Positions 1-10,360 of a DNA stretch of 64,000 bases are shown here, in pieces; the first letter of the stretch is position 1; every line of letters starts with the position of its first letter. Source of the DNA: Rana temporaria (Eukaryota > Chordata > Amphibia > Anura > Ranidae); assembly GCF_905171775.1 (NCBI RefSeq), contig NC_053494.1, positions 122,541,528-122,605,527 on the forward strand, read 5' to 3'. The notes below the pieces were generated by a model. The model searched no databases, was not told the DNA's origin, and saw nothing but the letters and a program-made list of their open reading frames with translations. The translations under genes were made by a program, and so were the position numbers.

Positions 1-1529
1 AGTTCTGGCTAACACTGATTGGTGACATGACCAGGCCACATGATCGCCCTTTATTGTACTATTTTTTTTTATTTTTCTTCTTATATTCATTTATATTAAT
101 TGTATTCTGTTTGGCAAAAGTCAAAAAATTCAATATTATTAGGCAGAGTAGGAAGAACAATGACTGAACAAGAAGTTGAAAATGGAAAATGAAGGAAGAT
201 AATTATCAGCCAAAGATGAAAGGGGACAAGGTCAACATGGCCATGACTAAGGGCTCTTTGGCTATGCATGTTTTCTAAATGTTTTAATTGCTTTTAGCAG
301 TACTTGATGAGATGCAGGGCTTTCATTAAATACATAGGGTTTTTTTTTTTTGCTATGTGAATAAAATCTACTTAATAATTACTCTTGTTGGCTTATTGGC
401 AAGCTTTTTTTTCCCTTTTGGTTTTACATAACCTGCATTAACTCAATGCTGGTAGGCTTCTGTTATGATTGTAGAATACAATATTGTTAAGTACAGCATT
501 ATGCATGGATCAATGTGGATAGAAACTGGCTAAAACATTTTAATAGAAGTTTCTTACTAAGTAAATGTAGCAATGTAATTTAGTACATTTCCTGCTTTAA
601 TAAATTAGCTGGCCAAAAGGCTCTGCAAAGCTTAGAAACATGATATGGGTGAGCTCCAATTTTCTTTATCTTTTCCTTTATGACAGTATGAATCTGCCCA
701 AGTATTCTAGCAGATGTTGTGTAATAAAATAAGAAAACATTTCATAATGAAAGTGTGGGATTCTAAACTTGACATTTGCAAAGCTATGCTCCTTGTATAT
801 GCGTCCACAGTGCAGATGCCATGCCAGCTCCAGGCTCGCTGTTTAACAGCAGTACTATGACATTTTGCTCTCCGAGCAGTGGACCAACAAGCAACTAATT
901 ACATTCCTTTATTATTGAAAAGCATCCATATATGTCCACATTTTTATAAATCTCTCTTGTTTTGTAACATGATCTTCTGAAAATACAGTAAAGGTCCATA
1001 TAAATAAATGACAAATCCATGCTAATCGAAAAGGGATTAGTGAAGGATCAGGAGGGGATTGGCAGAGTGCTTGTGGAAATAAGACTGTGAGACCTGCAGC
1101 CTGTGCCTACATATCCCCAAGTGTTGAAAGTTTTTAAATAGACATTTACAAGGTTATGACAACTTCAGCTGGAACTTTAAGGCAGTTGATGAAGTTGAGT
1201 TAATCAAGTTAAAACCCCCTTCCTCGCTCCATCAGCTATTTTTTTTTTTTTTTTAATGAAATCAAGTCCAACTCTTTCTGCAATTCTTACTTTGTTTCAA
1301 GCTCTGTCCCTATGCAGACCCACTTTTCCACCCAGTTCTCCTCCAAGACAAATAAACCCTAATTCCTGTGAGTCCAGGCAGTCATGGCCATACCCACATT
1401 GTCATCATGCCAGTCTGGACTCACAGGCAGGGCTGAACTTACCATTGGACTTGACTGTGCTCAAGCCCATGGGCCCCATCCAATAGGGGGCCTCTTATGT
1501 TTAATTTTTTTCAATAATATGCCAGTCAT
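1..1529. other. No gene recognised; plain AT-rich sequence
   Basis: I see no coding region, RNA gene or complete mobile element here. There is a poly-T run at about 1241-1254. The piece at about 1430-1493, with the words ctcaagccca and gggcccc, resembles 5262-5305 and may be a fragment of an old dispersed repeat. The short open frame at 1256-1486 is proline and serine rich and follows the poly-T run; nothing supports it as a gene. Confidence 0.6.
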
Positions 1530-1533
1530 TTAA

Positions 1534-3548
1534 CCACTTAAGACCCGGACCTTTAGGCAGCTAAAGGACCCGGACAGTTTTTGCGATTCGGCACTGCGTC
1601 GCTTTACCTGACAACTGCACGGTCGTGCGACGTGGCTCCCAAACAAAATTGGCATTCTTTTTTTCTCACAAATAGAGCTTTCTTTTGGTGGTATTTGATC
1701 ACCTCTGCAGTTTTTATTTTTTGCGCTATAAACAAAAAAAAAGCGTCAATTTTGAAAAAAATGCAATATTTTTTACTTTTTTCTATAATAAATATCCCCC
1801 AAAAATATATAAAACATTATTTTTTTCCTCAGTTTAGGCCGATACGTATTATTCTACCTATTTTGGGTAAAAAAGGCGTTTATCGATTGGTTTGTGCAAA
1901 ATTTATAGCGTTTACAAAAAAGGGGATAGTTTTATTGCATTTTTATTATTTATTTATTTTTACTACTAATGATCAGCGATTTTTTTCGTGACTGTGACAT
2001 TATGGCGGACACTTCGGACACTTCGGACAATTTTGACACATTTTTGGGAGCATTGTCATTTTCACAGCAAAAATTGCATTTAACCACTTGGGATCCGCCT
2101 GCCGTCAATTGACGGCTACATTGTGGATCCCAATTTCCAAACTGCCGTCAATTGACGGCCGCCCCTTAGGGCGGTCCCCGCGCGCGCTCCAGAGCGCGCT
2201 GCGGGGAAAATCTGTGTTGGCCGTGTCCCTCGGACACAGCCAATTACAGATCGCCGCGAACGGCCAATCAGAGTGGCCGTTCGCGAGGCGATCTGTGCGG
2301 CCAATGAGAGAGGATCTCATATGTAAACATATGAGATCATCTCTCATTGCCGTTTTACACAGAGACAGCGGTGCTGTCTCTGGAGAGGAGACGGATCTGT
2401 GTCTCTTGTACATAGAGACACAGATCGGTCACCCCCCCAGTCACCCCCCCTCCCCCACAGTTAGAACACTAAGCAAGGATACATTTAACCCCTTCCTCAC
2501 CCCCTAGTGTTAACCCCTTCAATGCCAGTCACATTTATACTGTAATTAGTGCATATTTATAGCACTGATCGCAGTATAAATGTGAATGGCGCCAAAAATG
2601 TGTCCGATGTGTCCGCCATAACGTCGCAGTCCCATTAAAAATCGCAGATCGCCGCCATTTCTATTAAAAAAAAATAATTAAAAAAAAATAATTCTGTCCC
2701 CTATTTTGTAAGCGCTATAACTTTTGCGCAAACCAGTCGCTTATTGCGATTTTTTTTTTTTTTTTTACCAAAAATATGTAGAAGAATACGTATCGGCCTA
2801 AACTGAGAAAAAAAAATGTGTTTTTTTTTTTTTTAAATTGGGATATTTATTATAGCAAGAAGTAAAAAATATTGTATTTTTTTCAAAATTGTCTCACTTT
2901 TTTGTTTATAGCGCAAAAAATAAAAACCGCACAGGCGATCAAATACCACCAAAAGAAAGCTCTACTTGTGGGGAAAAAAGGACGTCAATTTTGTTTGGGA
3001 GCCACGTCGCACGACCGCGCAATTGTTAGTTATAGCGATGCAGTGTCGAAAGCTGAAATTTCACCTGGGCAGGAGGGGGGTATATGTGCCCAGTAAGCAA
3101 GTGGTTAAAATGCATTGTTTACTGTGAAAATTACAGTTGCAGTTTGGGAGTTAACCACAAGGGGGCGCTGAAGGGGTTATGTGTGACCTTATTTGTGTTT
3201 ACAACTGTAGGGGGGTGTGGCTGTAGGTGTGACGTCATCGATTGTGATTCCCTATAAAAGGGAACACACGATCGATGACAGCGCCACAGTGAAGAACGGG
3301 GAAGCTGTGTTTACACACAGCTCTCCGCGTTCTTCAGCTCCAGGGACCGATCGTGGGACTCTAGCGGCGATCAGGTCTGCGAGTCCCGTGGCCACGGTCA
3401 CGGAGCTTCAGACCGGGTCGCGTACACGCGCCCGTGGCGCATGCGCGCGACCCCACGGCTGGGCTTAAAGAGCCACGTACATGTAAGTGGATGTGCCCAG
3501 CTGTGACATTCTGCTGATGTATATCGTCGGTAGGGGGTCCTTAAGTGG
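1534..3548 (+). mobile_element. TTAA-flanked non-autonomous DNA transposon, copy A (CCACTT family)
   Basis: The element starts CCACTTAAGACCC and ends CCTTAAGTGG, so its ends are inverted repeats. It is flanked by TTAA at 1530-1533 and 3549-3552, the target duplication of piggyBac- and Kolobok-type transposons. No transposase is encoded. It is a close relative of the copy at 41925-42923, which shows its uninterrupted form. A second TTAA element (2084-3104) sits inside it. The open frame at 1581-1991 is only repeat sequence and recurs in part in the other copies. The superfamily (piggyBac or Kolobok) is inferred from the target site alone. Confidence 0.8.
2084..3104 (-). mobile_element. TTAA-flanked DNA transposon, copy B, nested in copy A
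   Basis: Termini CCACTTGGGATCC and GCAAGTGG are inverted repeats, with TTAA at 2080-2083 and 3105-3108. Its right part, read on the minus strand (ccacttgcttactgggcaca), matches the left ends of the copies at 14021 and 62164, so it lies inverted to copy A. Internal small palindromes occur at 2313-2333 (catatg core) and 2390-2427 (gtctct/agagac arms). The open frames at 2088-2507 and 2105-2413 lie over this GC-rich repeat sequence and are not genes. Confidence 0.8.
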
Positions 3549-3552
3549 TTAA

Positions 3553-4025
3553 AGTGGTTGTAATGTAAACCCTCGGACACAAAATTGTCTTGAAAAATAG
3601 CCCATTAAACAGGCAGCTGATCATTTGCATGACGTCACCGTGCTTGCGCACATTAGCCCCTCTAAACCGGCATTTAATGCTTTACAGAATGCAGTCTGAG
3701 AACTTCCCCTCTGTACGGCACAGAGGAGAAGAGGAGAAGTCTTGCGGTGTTTAGCTCCTTCCACTCTTCCTGATACTCCCCCGTGTGACTAAAGAAGACG
3801 TCACAAAAGGAGAGTGAAAGAAAACAGCAGCCACAGACACAGCAACAAATGGTTACGGCGCAATGGTGCATGCGCGAGATTACCGTCAGGGACACAGTAA
3901 GGGCGGAAGCGACATCATAATTTTAATCACATAACAGCAGGACGAATGGCGCTTGAGATACCTGGAAATACAGAGAACGAAACCATCCTAAAAAAGGTAT
4001 TTGAGGCCTCATTTTTGGGGAATAT
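3553..4025 (+). repeat. TTAA-type MITE, partial (AGTGGTTGTAA end)
   Basis: It directly follows the TTAA that closes copy A and begins AGTGGTTGTAATGTAAACC, like the left ends of other TTAA MITEs in the window. A GC-rich core carries tgacgtca-like words. The right end cannot be placed because a GGCCAGATTC element begins at 4026 and no matching terminus is seen beyond it. Confidence 0.45.
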
Positions 4026-4132
4026 GGGCCAGATTCAGGTAGAATCGCGGCGGCGTAACGTATCGTAGATACATTACACCGCCGCAATTTTTCATCGCAA
4101 GTGCCTGATTCACCAAGCACTTGCGTGAAAAA

Positions 4133-4177
4133 TCCTCGGCCGTGTGTACGGGGCCTAAGTCCTGCCCTGCTCACAGG
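4133..4177 (+). repeat. 45-bp copied segment identical to 5557-5601
   Basis: All 45 bases match 5557-5601 in the same orientation. At the source the segment runs across the right end of a MITE (1-271 of it ending at 5579) into its neighbouring sequence, so it must derive from that locus or a recent duplicate. At this site it replaces part of the GGCCAGATTC element. Confidence 0.85.
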
Positions 4178-4227
4178 CCTCCGGCATAAGCCTGCGTAAT
4201 TTAAATGGGCGTGTGCCATTTAAATTA

Positions 4228-4539
4228 CAAAAAGATACTTGGTGGGCACACCCTAAAATGCTATACATCTAAGCTGGTGCTGCTATAAGACCAAATACAG
4301 TACAAAACAGATTATAGCGCACACATGCAAAAATGACATTTATCCTGCAAGGCTAGTTAAAAACACCTGAACATATTCAAAAATACGGGGGTTTGGTCAC
4401 ACTATATAGTCATATAGTGCTAAGCCCACTTACTGCGACAAAGTACCCCGAATTAGTGGGTCCTACCCTAGTAATAGAATGAAAGAACCTGGGTCTCAAC
4501 CATGGGAGATATACTCCTCTATGTGGGAGAACTGAAGGG
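4228..4539. mobile_element. Unclassified 312-bp insertion with 9-bp target duplication
   Basis: The word TTTAAATTA occurs at 4219-4227 and again at 4540-4548, exactly flanking this segment. In related elements the same position reads through without it (for example around 27949-27959). No terminal inverted repeats, poly-A or coding potential are visible, so the class (retroposed fragment or DNA element) is open. Confidence 0.7.
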
Positions 4540-5308
4540 TTTAAATTAGGCGCGCTCCCGCGCCGGACCTACTGCGCATGCTCCGTTTCGAAATTCCCGA
4601 TGTGCTTTGCGCAAAGTGACGTCATTTTTTCGAACAGCGACGTGCGTAGCGTACTTTCGTATTCCCGGACGTCTTACGCAAACGGCGTTGATTTTTAAAT
4701 TTCGACGCGGGAACGACGGCCATAACTTATACACCACACACGTGTGCTGTGTAAAGTTAAGGCACCAAAAACGACGACTAACTTTGCGACGGGAAACTAG
4801 ACTAGTGGCGACGTAGCGAACGCGAAAAACCATCGTGGATCGCCGTAACTCCTAATTTGCATACCCGACGCTGGTTTACGAAGCGAACTCCCCCCAGCGG
4901 CGGCCGCAGTACTGCATCCTAAGATCCGACAGTGTAAAACAATTACACCTGTCGGATCTTAGGGATATCTATGCGTAACTGATTCTATGAATCAGTCGCA
5001 TAGATACTCTGAGAGATACGACGGAGTATCTGAGATACTCTGTCGTATCTCCGCTGTGAATCTGGCCCTTTATATACAGTATATATGTATTGCATTGTGA
5101 TGAGCTGTTATAACTTAATAATTGAAAAACTGCAAAAATCGTCCAGAGTTTCCTTCAGAATCGTGATCTCTATTTTTATTCTCAGTTTATCCAGAATTGT
5201 GTAGCTCTGACACATAGCTTGCGTAGGTATCATTTTGTTCTATTTAAAGTAATGTATAGAAGTTAGGGCCCGAAAGTGGCTCAAGCCCAGGGGCCCCCAC
5301 CACCCTGA

Positions 5309-5579
5309 GGCCCCGTACACACGACAGAGTTTCTCGGCAGAATTCAGCGAGAAACTCGGTCAGAGACGGATTCTGCCGAGAAACTCTGTCGTGTGTACAC
5401 TTTCGGCCCGATGGAGCCGCCGAGGAACTCGTCGAGAAAATAGAGAACATGTTCTCTATTTTCTCGTTGTTCTATGGGAGAACTCGACCCGCCGAGCTCC
5501 TCGGCGGCTTCAGGGCTGAACTCGCCGAGGAACTCGATGTGTTTGGCACGTCGAGTTCCTCGGCCGTGTGTACGGGGCC
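5309..5579 (+). mobile_element. 271-bp MITE, GGCCCCGTACACACGAC family, copy 1
   Basis: Inverted ends GGCCCCGTACACACGAC and CGTGTGTACGGGGCC, flanked by TGA (5306-5308) and TAA (5580-5582). Near-identical copies lie at 35144-35412 and 36812-37082. The middle carries an internal palindrome around gagaacatgttctc. Three-base TNA flanks suggest PIF/Harbinger. Open frames over this region, on both strands, are side effects of stop-poor CGAG/CTCG repeats. Confidence 0.8.
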
Positions 5580-5739
5580 TAAGTCCTGCCCTGCTCACAG
5601 GGGAATAATGCACAAAACATGGAACTGCATAAGCACCATTGTCTGCATCATTTAAAACTACAACACTGGAGAAGAACCAAAGAACAAAAAGGCATGTCAC
5701 GTGACTGGCTAAAAGAAAGCTTGAACAGGTCTGTATACT

Positions 5740-5769
5740 GATTTTTTTTTTTATATATATATATATATA
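5740..5769. repeat. Poly-T followed by (TA)n microsatellite
   Basis: A T run passes directly into alternating TA from about 5752 to 5769. A second short TA stretch lies at 5849-5858, next to the Tc1 end. Confidence 0.9.
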
Positions 5770-5858
5770 AAAATACTGTGGGGGACATAAACAGAAAAGA
5801 GTGACAGCAGAAAGAGGTCCAAGTGGTCCATCAAGTCAACCCTTTTTTTATATATACA

Positions 5859-6345
5859 GTGCCTTGAAAAGTATTCATTCCCTTTGACATTTTCCACATT
5901 TTGTCATGTTATAAGCAAAAACTTAAATGTATTTTATTGGGATTGTATGTGATAGACCAACACAAAGTGGCGCATAATTGTGAAGTGGAAGGAAAATGAT
6001 TTTCCAAATTTTTTACAAATAAATATCTAAAAAGTGTGGCGTGCATTTGTATTTACTCTGATACCCCTAACTAAAATCTAGTGAAAGCATTGGCCTTTAG
6101 TAAATAGAGTCCACCTGTGTGTAATTTAATCTCAGTAAAAGACAATGTAACACATCAATCAGGTCAGAATTAAAGTTGTGGCAAAGTTTAAAGCAGGGTT
6201 ACTGTAGGTTATAAAAAAAATATTCCAAGCTTTGGACATCTCACGGAGCACTGTTCAATCCACCATCCAAAAATGGAAAGAGTATGGCACAACGGCAAAC
6301 CTACAAAGACATGACCGTCCACCTAAACTGACAGCTACTCACTGT
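5859..6345 (+). mobile_element. Tc1/mariner element, left half only, with transposase N-terminal relic
   Basis: It starts after TA with CAGTGCCTTGAAAAGTATTC, the classic Tc1 terminal repeat of fish and frog elements. Reading + from about 6226 gives the DNA-binding part of a Tc1 transposase, including the words LDISRSTVQ, IQKWKEYG and RPPKLT. The catalytic domain and right terminal repeat are missing and sequence beyond 6345 is unrelated. It is a dead, 3'-truncated copy, unrelated by end sequence to the fuller copy at 14216-15832. Confidence 0.8.
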
Positions 6346-6601
6346 GGTCCCTGGTAATAAGGTGGTTGACCCCTTAGTGGCGACAGCTTCCCCTCCACCT
6401 CCAACCAAGACAGGTTTACAAACAATGTTATCTTCCTTTCAAGCTATCTTCTGTAAACTATTAATTCCTTCATTCCCAGTAATTGAGATAAAGAGAGAAA
6501 CATGAACATGATTGTAGTCCAAATTGGAGTTGAAATCATGGGGGACAACAACCATGGCTCCCTTTATAGATACAGTGGAGGAGTGAACATAGCCACCCTA
6601 A

Positions 6602-6957
6602 TGCCGCGTACACACAGTCGTTTTTTGTGATGAAAAAAACGACATTTTTAAAAACGAACATGCTTCAATTTTTTATGACGTTTTTCAAAATGTCGTTTTT
6701 TGTGTCATTTAAAATGATAGTGTGTGGGTAAAACGACGTTTAAAACAACGTTTTTAAACCCATGCATGCTCAGAAGCAAGTTATGTTGCGAGCTTGAATG
6801 GAGTGCCGTCCTACATGCTGAACATAACCGTGCTTTGCTAGAGCATTTTGAAAAAACGATGGTGTGTAGGCAACGTCGTTTTTTAAAATGAAGTTTGAAT
6901 TCATGATATAAAACTTTGTTTTATTTCATCACAAAAAACGACCGTGTGTACGCGGCA
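6602..6957 (+). mobile_element. MITE with TGCCGCGTACACAC ends, PIF/Harbinger-like
   Basis: Inverted ends TGCCGCGTACACAC and GTGTGTACGCGGCA are flanked by TAA at 6599-6601 and 6958-6960, an exact three-base duplication. The interior is rich in aaaacgac/gtcgtttt words. It is related in end sequence to the copies at 50174-50610 and 60658. Confidence 0.8.
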
Positions 6958-7019
6958 TAAGGCATGGAGTGTGCTATTTGCAGGATCATCAGTAGGGTTT
7001 GTGCTTTAAAGGAGAAGTA

Positions 7020-7407
7020 TGGCCAAAGCTATGGATCACAGGAGTGCAGTTTTTATGCACTCCTGTGACCTGTTTTCAGCCAACAGCAGGTTGAGGTCCA
7101 CCGTTGGCTGACATCACTCAGCTTGTCAAGGCACTGTATCAATCCTGACTTTACAGTTGGGATACATCCAGATGCCTGGATTGGCCACCAGAGAGCCAGG
7201 CCCTCCCACCCCCTGCACAACCCAGTGCTCCAGTGAGCCCGGGGAAGCATAGCAGAGAACCGGTGATTTACAGTCATCACTCTCTGCTCAGACCTGGGGG
7301 GAGAACTGAGCAATAAGTGGTTTGTGATCGCTCAGTTCTCAGTGCAGAGACAGTGGAGGAAAGATGCAGCATGAGTATAAATTTGTTTTGTTTTATGGAA
7401 AGCCAAA
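7020..7407 (+). repeat. TTAA MITE of the AGGAGAAGT family, partial
   Basis: TTAA at 7016-7019 precedes aggagaagtatggcc. The palindrome cacaggagtgcag...ctcctgtgacctgttttcagc and the following region match the full copy at 16584-17060. The right terminus is not recognisable, so the end given is approximate. The minus-strand open frame at 7053-7313 is repeat sequence. Confidence 0.6.
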
Positions 7408-8517
7408 CTTTCACGTCAAGAAAAAAAAATTACCATCTATTGCGCAGTATGAGGGTTGTGTGAATGTGGTAATAAGAAGACCAAGTGGGAATGTGGGAAG
7501 GTAACTGACTCTTTACATCAGGTTCTGAAAAGAGTTTAGCTATGAACGAGGTAACCCGCTATCGCATCTGTATATTTTATGTAAACAGACATGTTATCTG
7601 TTTGGACAGGTGGGTGTCTGTGTCATTATTTGGAAGTTTTCACAGAAAGAGAGGAAATATTGTTCAGTCGTTTCTGCTATGTAATCTGGTGAATGTCAAT
7701 GCAGTCCCTCTGAAGAGGCAAGGAGATAAAAAGCGCATGTACTTTTTCTGTAAACAGAATATTTGAAGACATGCAGAACAGACAAACAGACTTGAAAAAT
7801 CATTCATGTGAAGTAAAGAAGAGTTATTGAAAGATAAAGCCGCACAACTTTTAGAACATACAGTATTTTAAGTCATGTGCTTTATCTCCACGTCTTCCAC
7901 TATTTCCTCAATGTGAAGCAGAAAATAGGATCTATTACATTTGAGCCAAAAAAACACGTACCCAGAGGAAAATGTTACCAATATCATGAAAAGCCACAAA
8001 CGCCTTAATAGTACATAGTGATTGTGGTACTCTCGATCCACCACTAAAGAATTACAAAAGTCTCTGATGTACTGTAACTGTATCACATCACTTTATTTTA
8101 GGTCTCTCTGTAGTGAGAAGTTAATGTAAAATTACAAATGCACCAGGAGACGGCAAACTATTGATGTAACCAGACTAAAACTAAGAGGTGCTAAAAAATG
8201 ACACATTAGCCCTGCAGCATTGTGCATTTTATATCTTCCCCAACCATATGGAGCAATAGAAAATATATTTTTATTTTCCTGGCAGTATAGGATGTTGATT
8301 TGTGCTCAGGAGTTATAGCCAGTAGCAAGGCTATACTCTGTCTCAAGGCTTGTTTGCTATAAAAAAAAAAAAAAACGGCATCCACAGCAACTACTTCCCT
8401 ACGATACGCAGTTAAAAATAAAATGATATTTTACTTAAAATTAGGCAAAACATTGAAATCACTTATTTCCTAACTGGAGTGTAAAAGTATGTTTTAATTT
8501 GAATTCATGAAGCATTC
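7408..8517. other. No gene or clear repeat
   Basis: About 1.1 kb of AT-rich sequence without matching termini or coding signal. A 72-codon minus-strand frame at 7868-8086 is the only notable frame; it has no recognisable domain and no clean exon boundaries. An A run lies at about 8361-8375. Confidence 0.5.
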
Positions 8518-8520
8518 TAA

Positions 8521-9626
8521 TGCCTCGTACACACGACCGGTTTTCCCGGCGAGAAAACTGCCATTTTTTGGTCGGGAAAACCGGTTGTGTGTATGGCCTC
8601 GTACACACAACCGTTTTCCGCGACAGAATCCATTAAGAAACTTGGTGGCAGAGATTTTTTGCTGAGGAAAACGGTCGTGTGTATGTTTTTAATCAAGAAA
8701 ACTGTCAAGAAACTCGACGAGAAAAAAAGAGAACAAGTTCTCTTTTTCCTCGACGGGAGTCTCAATTTCCTCGTCATGTTCCTCATCGGGCTGGTTTACA
8801 ACGAGAAACACATTCGTGTGTATGCTAAGAAACCCGTGCATGCTCAGAATAAAGTATGAGACGGGAGCGCACCTTCGGTAAAAGTAGAGTTTGTAATGAA
8901 GATAGCACATTTGTCACGCTGTAACAGTCTGAAAAATTGTCTCTTACCAAACTTTTACTTAACACGCAGTAACATGGAATTAGCAAAAGCAGCCCCAAGG
9001 GTTGTGCCAGTGGAATCGAACTTCCCCTGCCGTTGTACGCGTTGAACATCACCGCGTTTGAGAACGAGGAGATTTGGTCTTGACAGTGTGTACGCAAAGC
9101 AAGCTTGTCAAGATTCTCCACAAGCCTAACAAGGAACTCGCAGAGGAAACAATGTTTCATTTACGACGAGTTTCTCGTCGTGTGTACGAGGCCTATGCTC
9201 CATAGCAGTTTTCCAGACGAGAAAACTGCCCGCAATAAAAATCAAACCTGCTCTATTTTTTCCCGTTGTGTTTCACGCATGCTCAGAATCAAGTATGAGA
9301 CAGGAGCACTCGTTCTAGTAAAACTAGCGTTCGTAATGGAGATAGCACATTCGTCACGCTGTAATGGACTGAAAAGCTTAAGGCTGAAAAGTGCGAATCG
9401 TCTCTCACCAAACTTTTATTAACTTTTAGCAAAAGCTGCCCAAAGGGTGGCGCCATTTGAATGGAACGTCCCCTTTATAGTGCCGTCGTACGCGTTGGAT
9501 GTCACCGCGATTTGGTCGAGCGTTTTTTTGACTGAACATGTGTATGCAAGGCAGGCTTGAGAGGAATCACGTTAGGAAAAACGTCGGGTTTTGGCATGTC
9601 AGGAAAACCGGTTGTGTGTACAGGAC
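8521..9626 (+). mobile_element. CGTACACAC MITE, outer copy carrying a same-family insertion
   Basis: It begins TGCCTCGTACACACGACCGG after TAA (8518-8520) and ends CCGGTTGTGTGTACAGGAC before TAT. The words gttttcc, gagaaaactgcc and gcatgctcagaatcaagtat mark the family. The segment 8595-9193 is a second copy inserted into it: the gagaaaactgcc word occurs at 8552 before the insert and at 9219 after it. Outer right end is worn, so its last bases are approximate. Confidence 0.65.
8595..9193 (+). mobile_element. CGTACACAC MITE, inner copy
   Basis: Ends GGCCTCGTACACACAAC and TCGTGTGTACGAGGCC are inverted repeats with TAT at 8592-8594 and 9194-9196. The stretch 8837-8990 (catgctcagaataaagtatg onward) is a diverged copy of 9281-9420 in the outer element, showing shared family. 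Open frames at 8517-8786, 8587-8859 and 8825-9160 lie inside and are not genes. Confidence 0.75.
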
Positions 9627-10356
9627 TATAGTGAGTGAACTTATTAGTCTAATTATGACTAGACTAGGCCATTTTCACACACTAACATTAGTTACATGAG
9701 TGGGGAAGAGTTAAGCTGTGGCCCTACTCTAAATGGAATTTTGATCAGTATGTGGTCATCCATGCTTGACAGAAGTTGATCATTTGATCAACTTCTGTTG
9801 AATGGACAAGCTGGATAACTTTTCTCAACCAGCAACTGCAGTCAATCGGTGTATTCCCAAAGCAGTGGGTGCCTTTGTCAGAATGCAGTGTGCCAGTAGG
9901 AGCCAGCTTTAGAACATCTGTCATGTTTAGTAAAGAATGATTCTCCCTAGGTTCAATTCACAAGGGCTTCATCGAATCTTGTTTGAAGTTCATAAAACCT
10001 GAACTTAGCATACAAGCTCATTGAAGTCTATTCTGGACATTTCCAAGGCTAATAAGTAAGGTATTGAAAAGGAGGAAGACATGTGAAACTAGGCACTGCC
10101 ATGGGAAACATGAAAAACATACAGCAAGGAGAGGGTCATTTAAAGGTGACATGGAAAAACTTTACTTTAAAATTTTACATTTAGTTGTCACCATTAAGGG
10201 CTGATTAATCCATCTCCAGTTACTTCCTGGAGCTCTGCTTGGAACTCTGAGTCTGCCTCCTGGAACATGTCACTGTGCACATCATCTGAGAAAGAAGACA
10301 CTGATGATGTAACCTTTTAAGGATGCGAGGTCAAGACTACATCACTGATGAATTGA
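9627..10356. other. No gene or clear repeat
   Basis: About 730 bases with no terminal repeats or convincing frame. A short palindrome, tgatcatttgatca, lies near 9777-9790. Otherwise I see nothing. Confidence 0.5.
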
Positions 10357-10360
10357 AAGT

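Larger units (their letters stand above)
4026..5068 (+). mobile_element. PIF/Harbinger-like MITE, GGCCAGATTC family, copy 1 (interrupted)
   Basis: Ends are GGGCCAGATTC and GAATCTGGCCC, with three-base flanks TAT (4023-4025) and TTT (5069-5071), one mismatch. The interior carries the family marks: cggcggcgtaacgtatc near the ends, paired atttaaat words, and agatccgacag stems. It is longer than its relatives (about 690-740 bp) because of a foreign 45-bp segment at 4133-4177 and a 312-bp insert at 4228-4539. Three-base duplications and GG...CC ends point to PIF/Harbinger; that placement is inferred. Confidence 0.75.

Noticed and set aside
1581..2507. Frames of 136 and 139 codons
   Set aside because: Both lie entirely within TTAA transposon copies A and B, and related sequence elsewhere in the window does not keep the frames.
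7868..8086. 72-codon minus-strand frame with a hydrophobic stretch, possible exon
   Set aside because: No recognised domain, no convincing acceptor and donor pair, and single-frame length is within chance for this composition.
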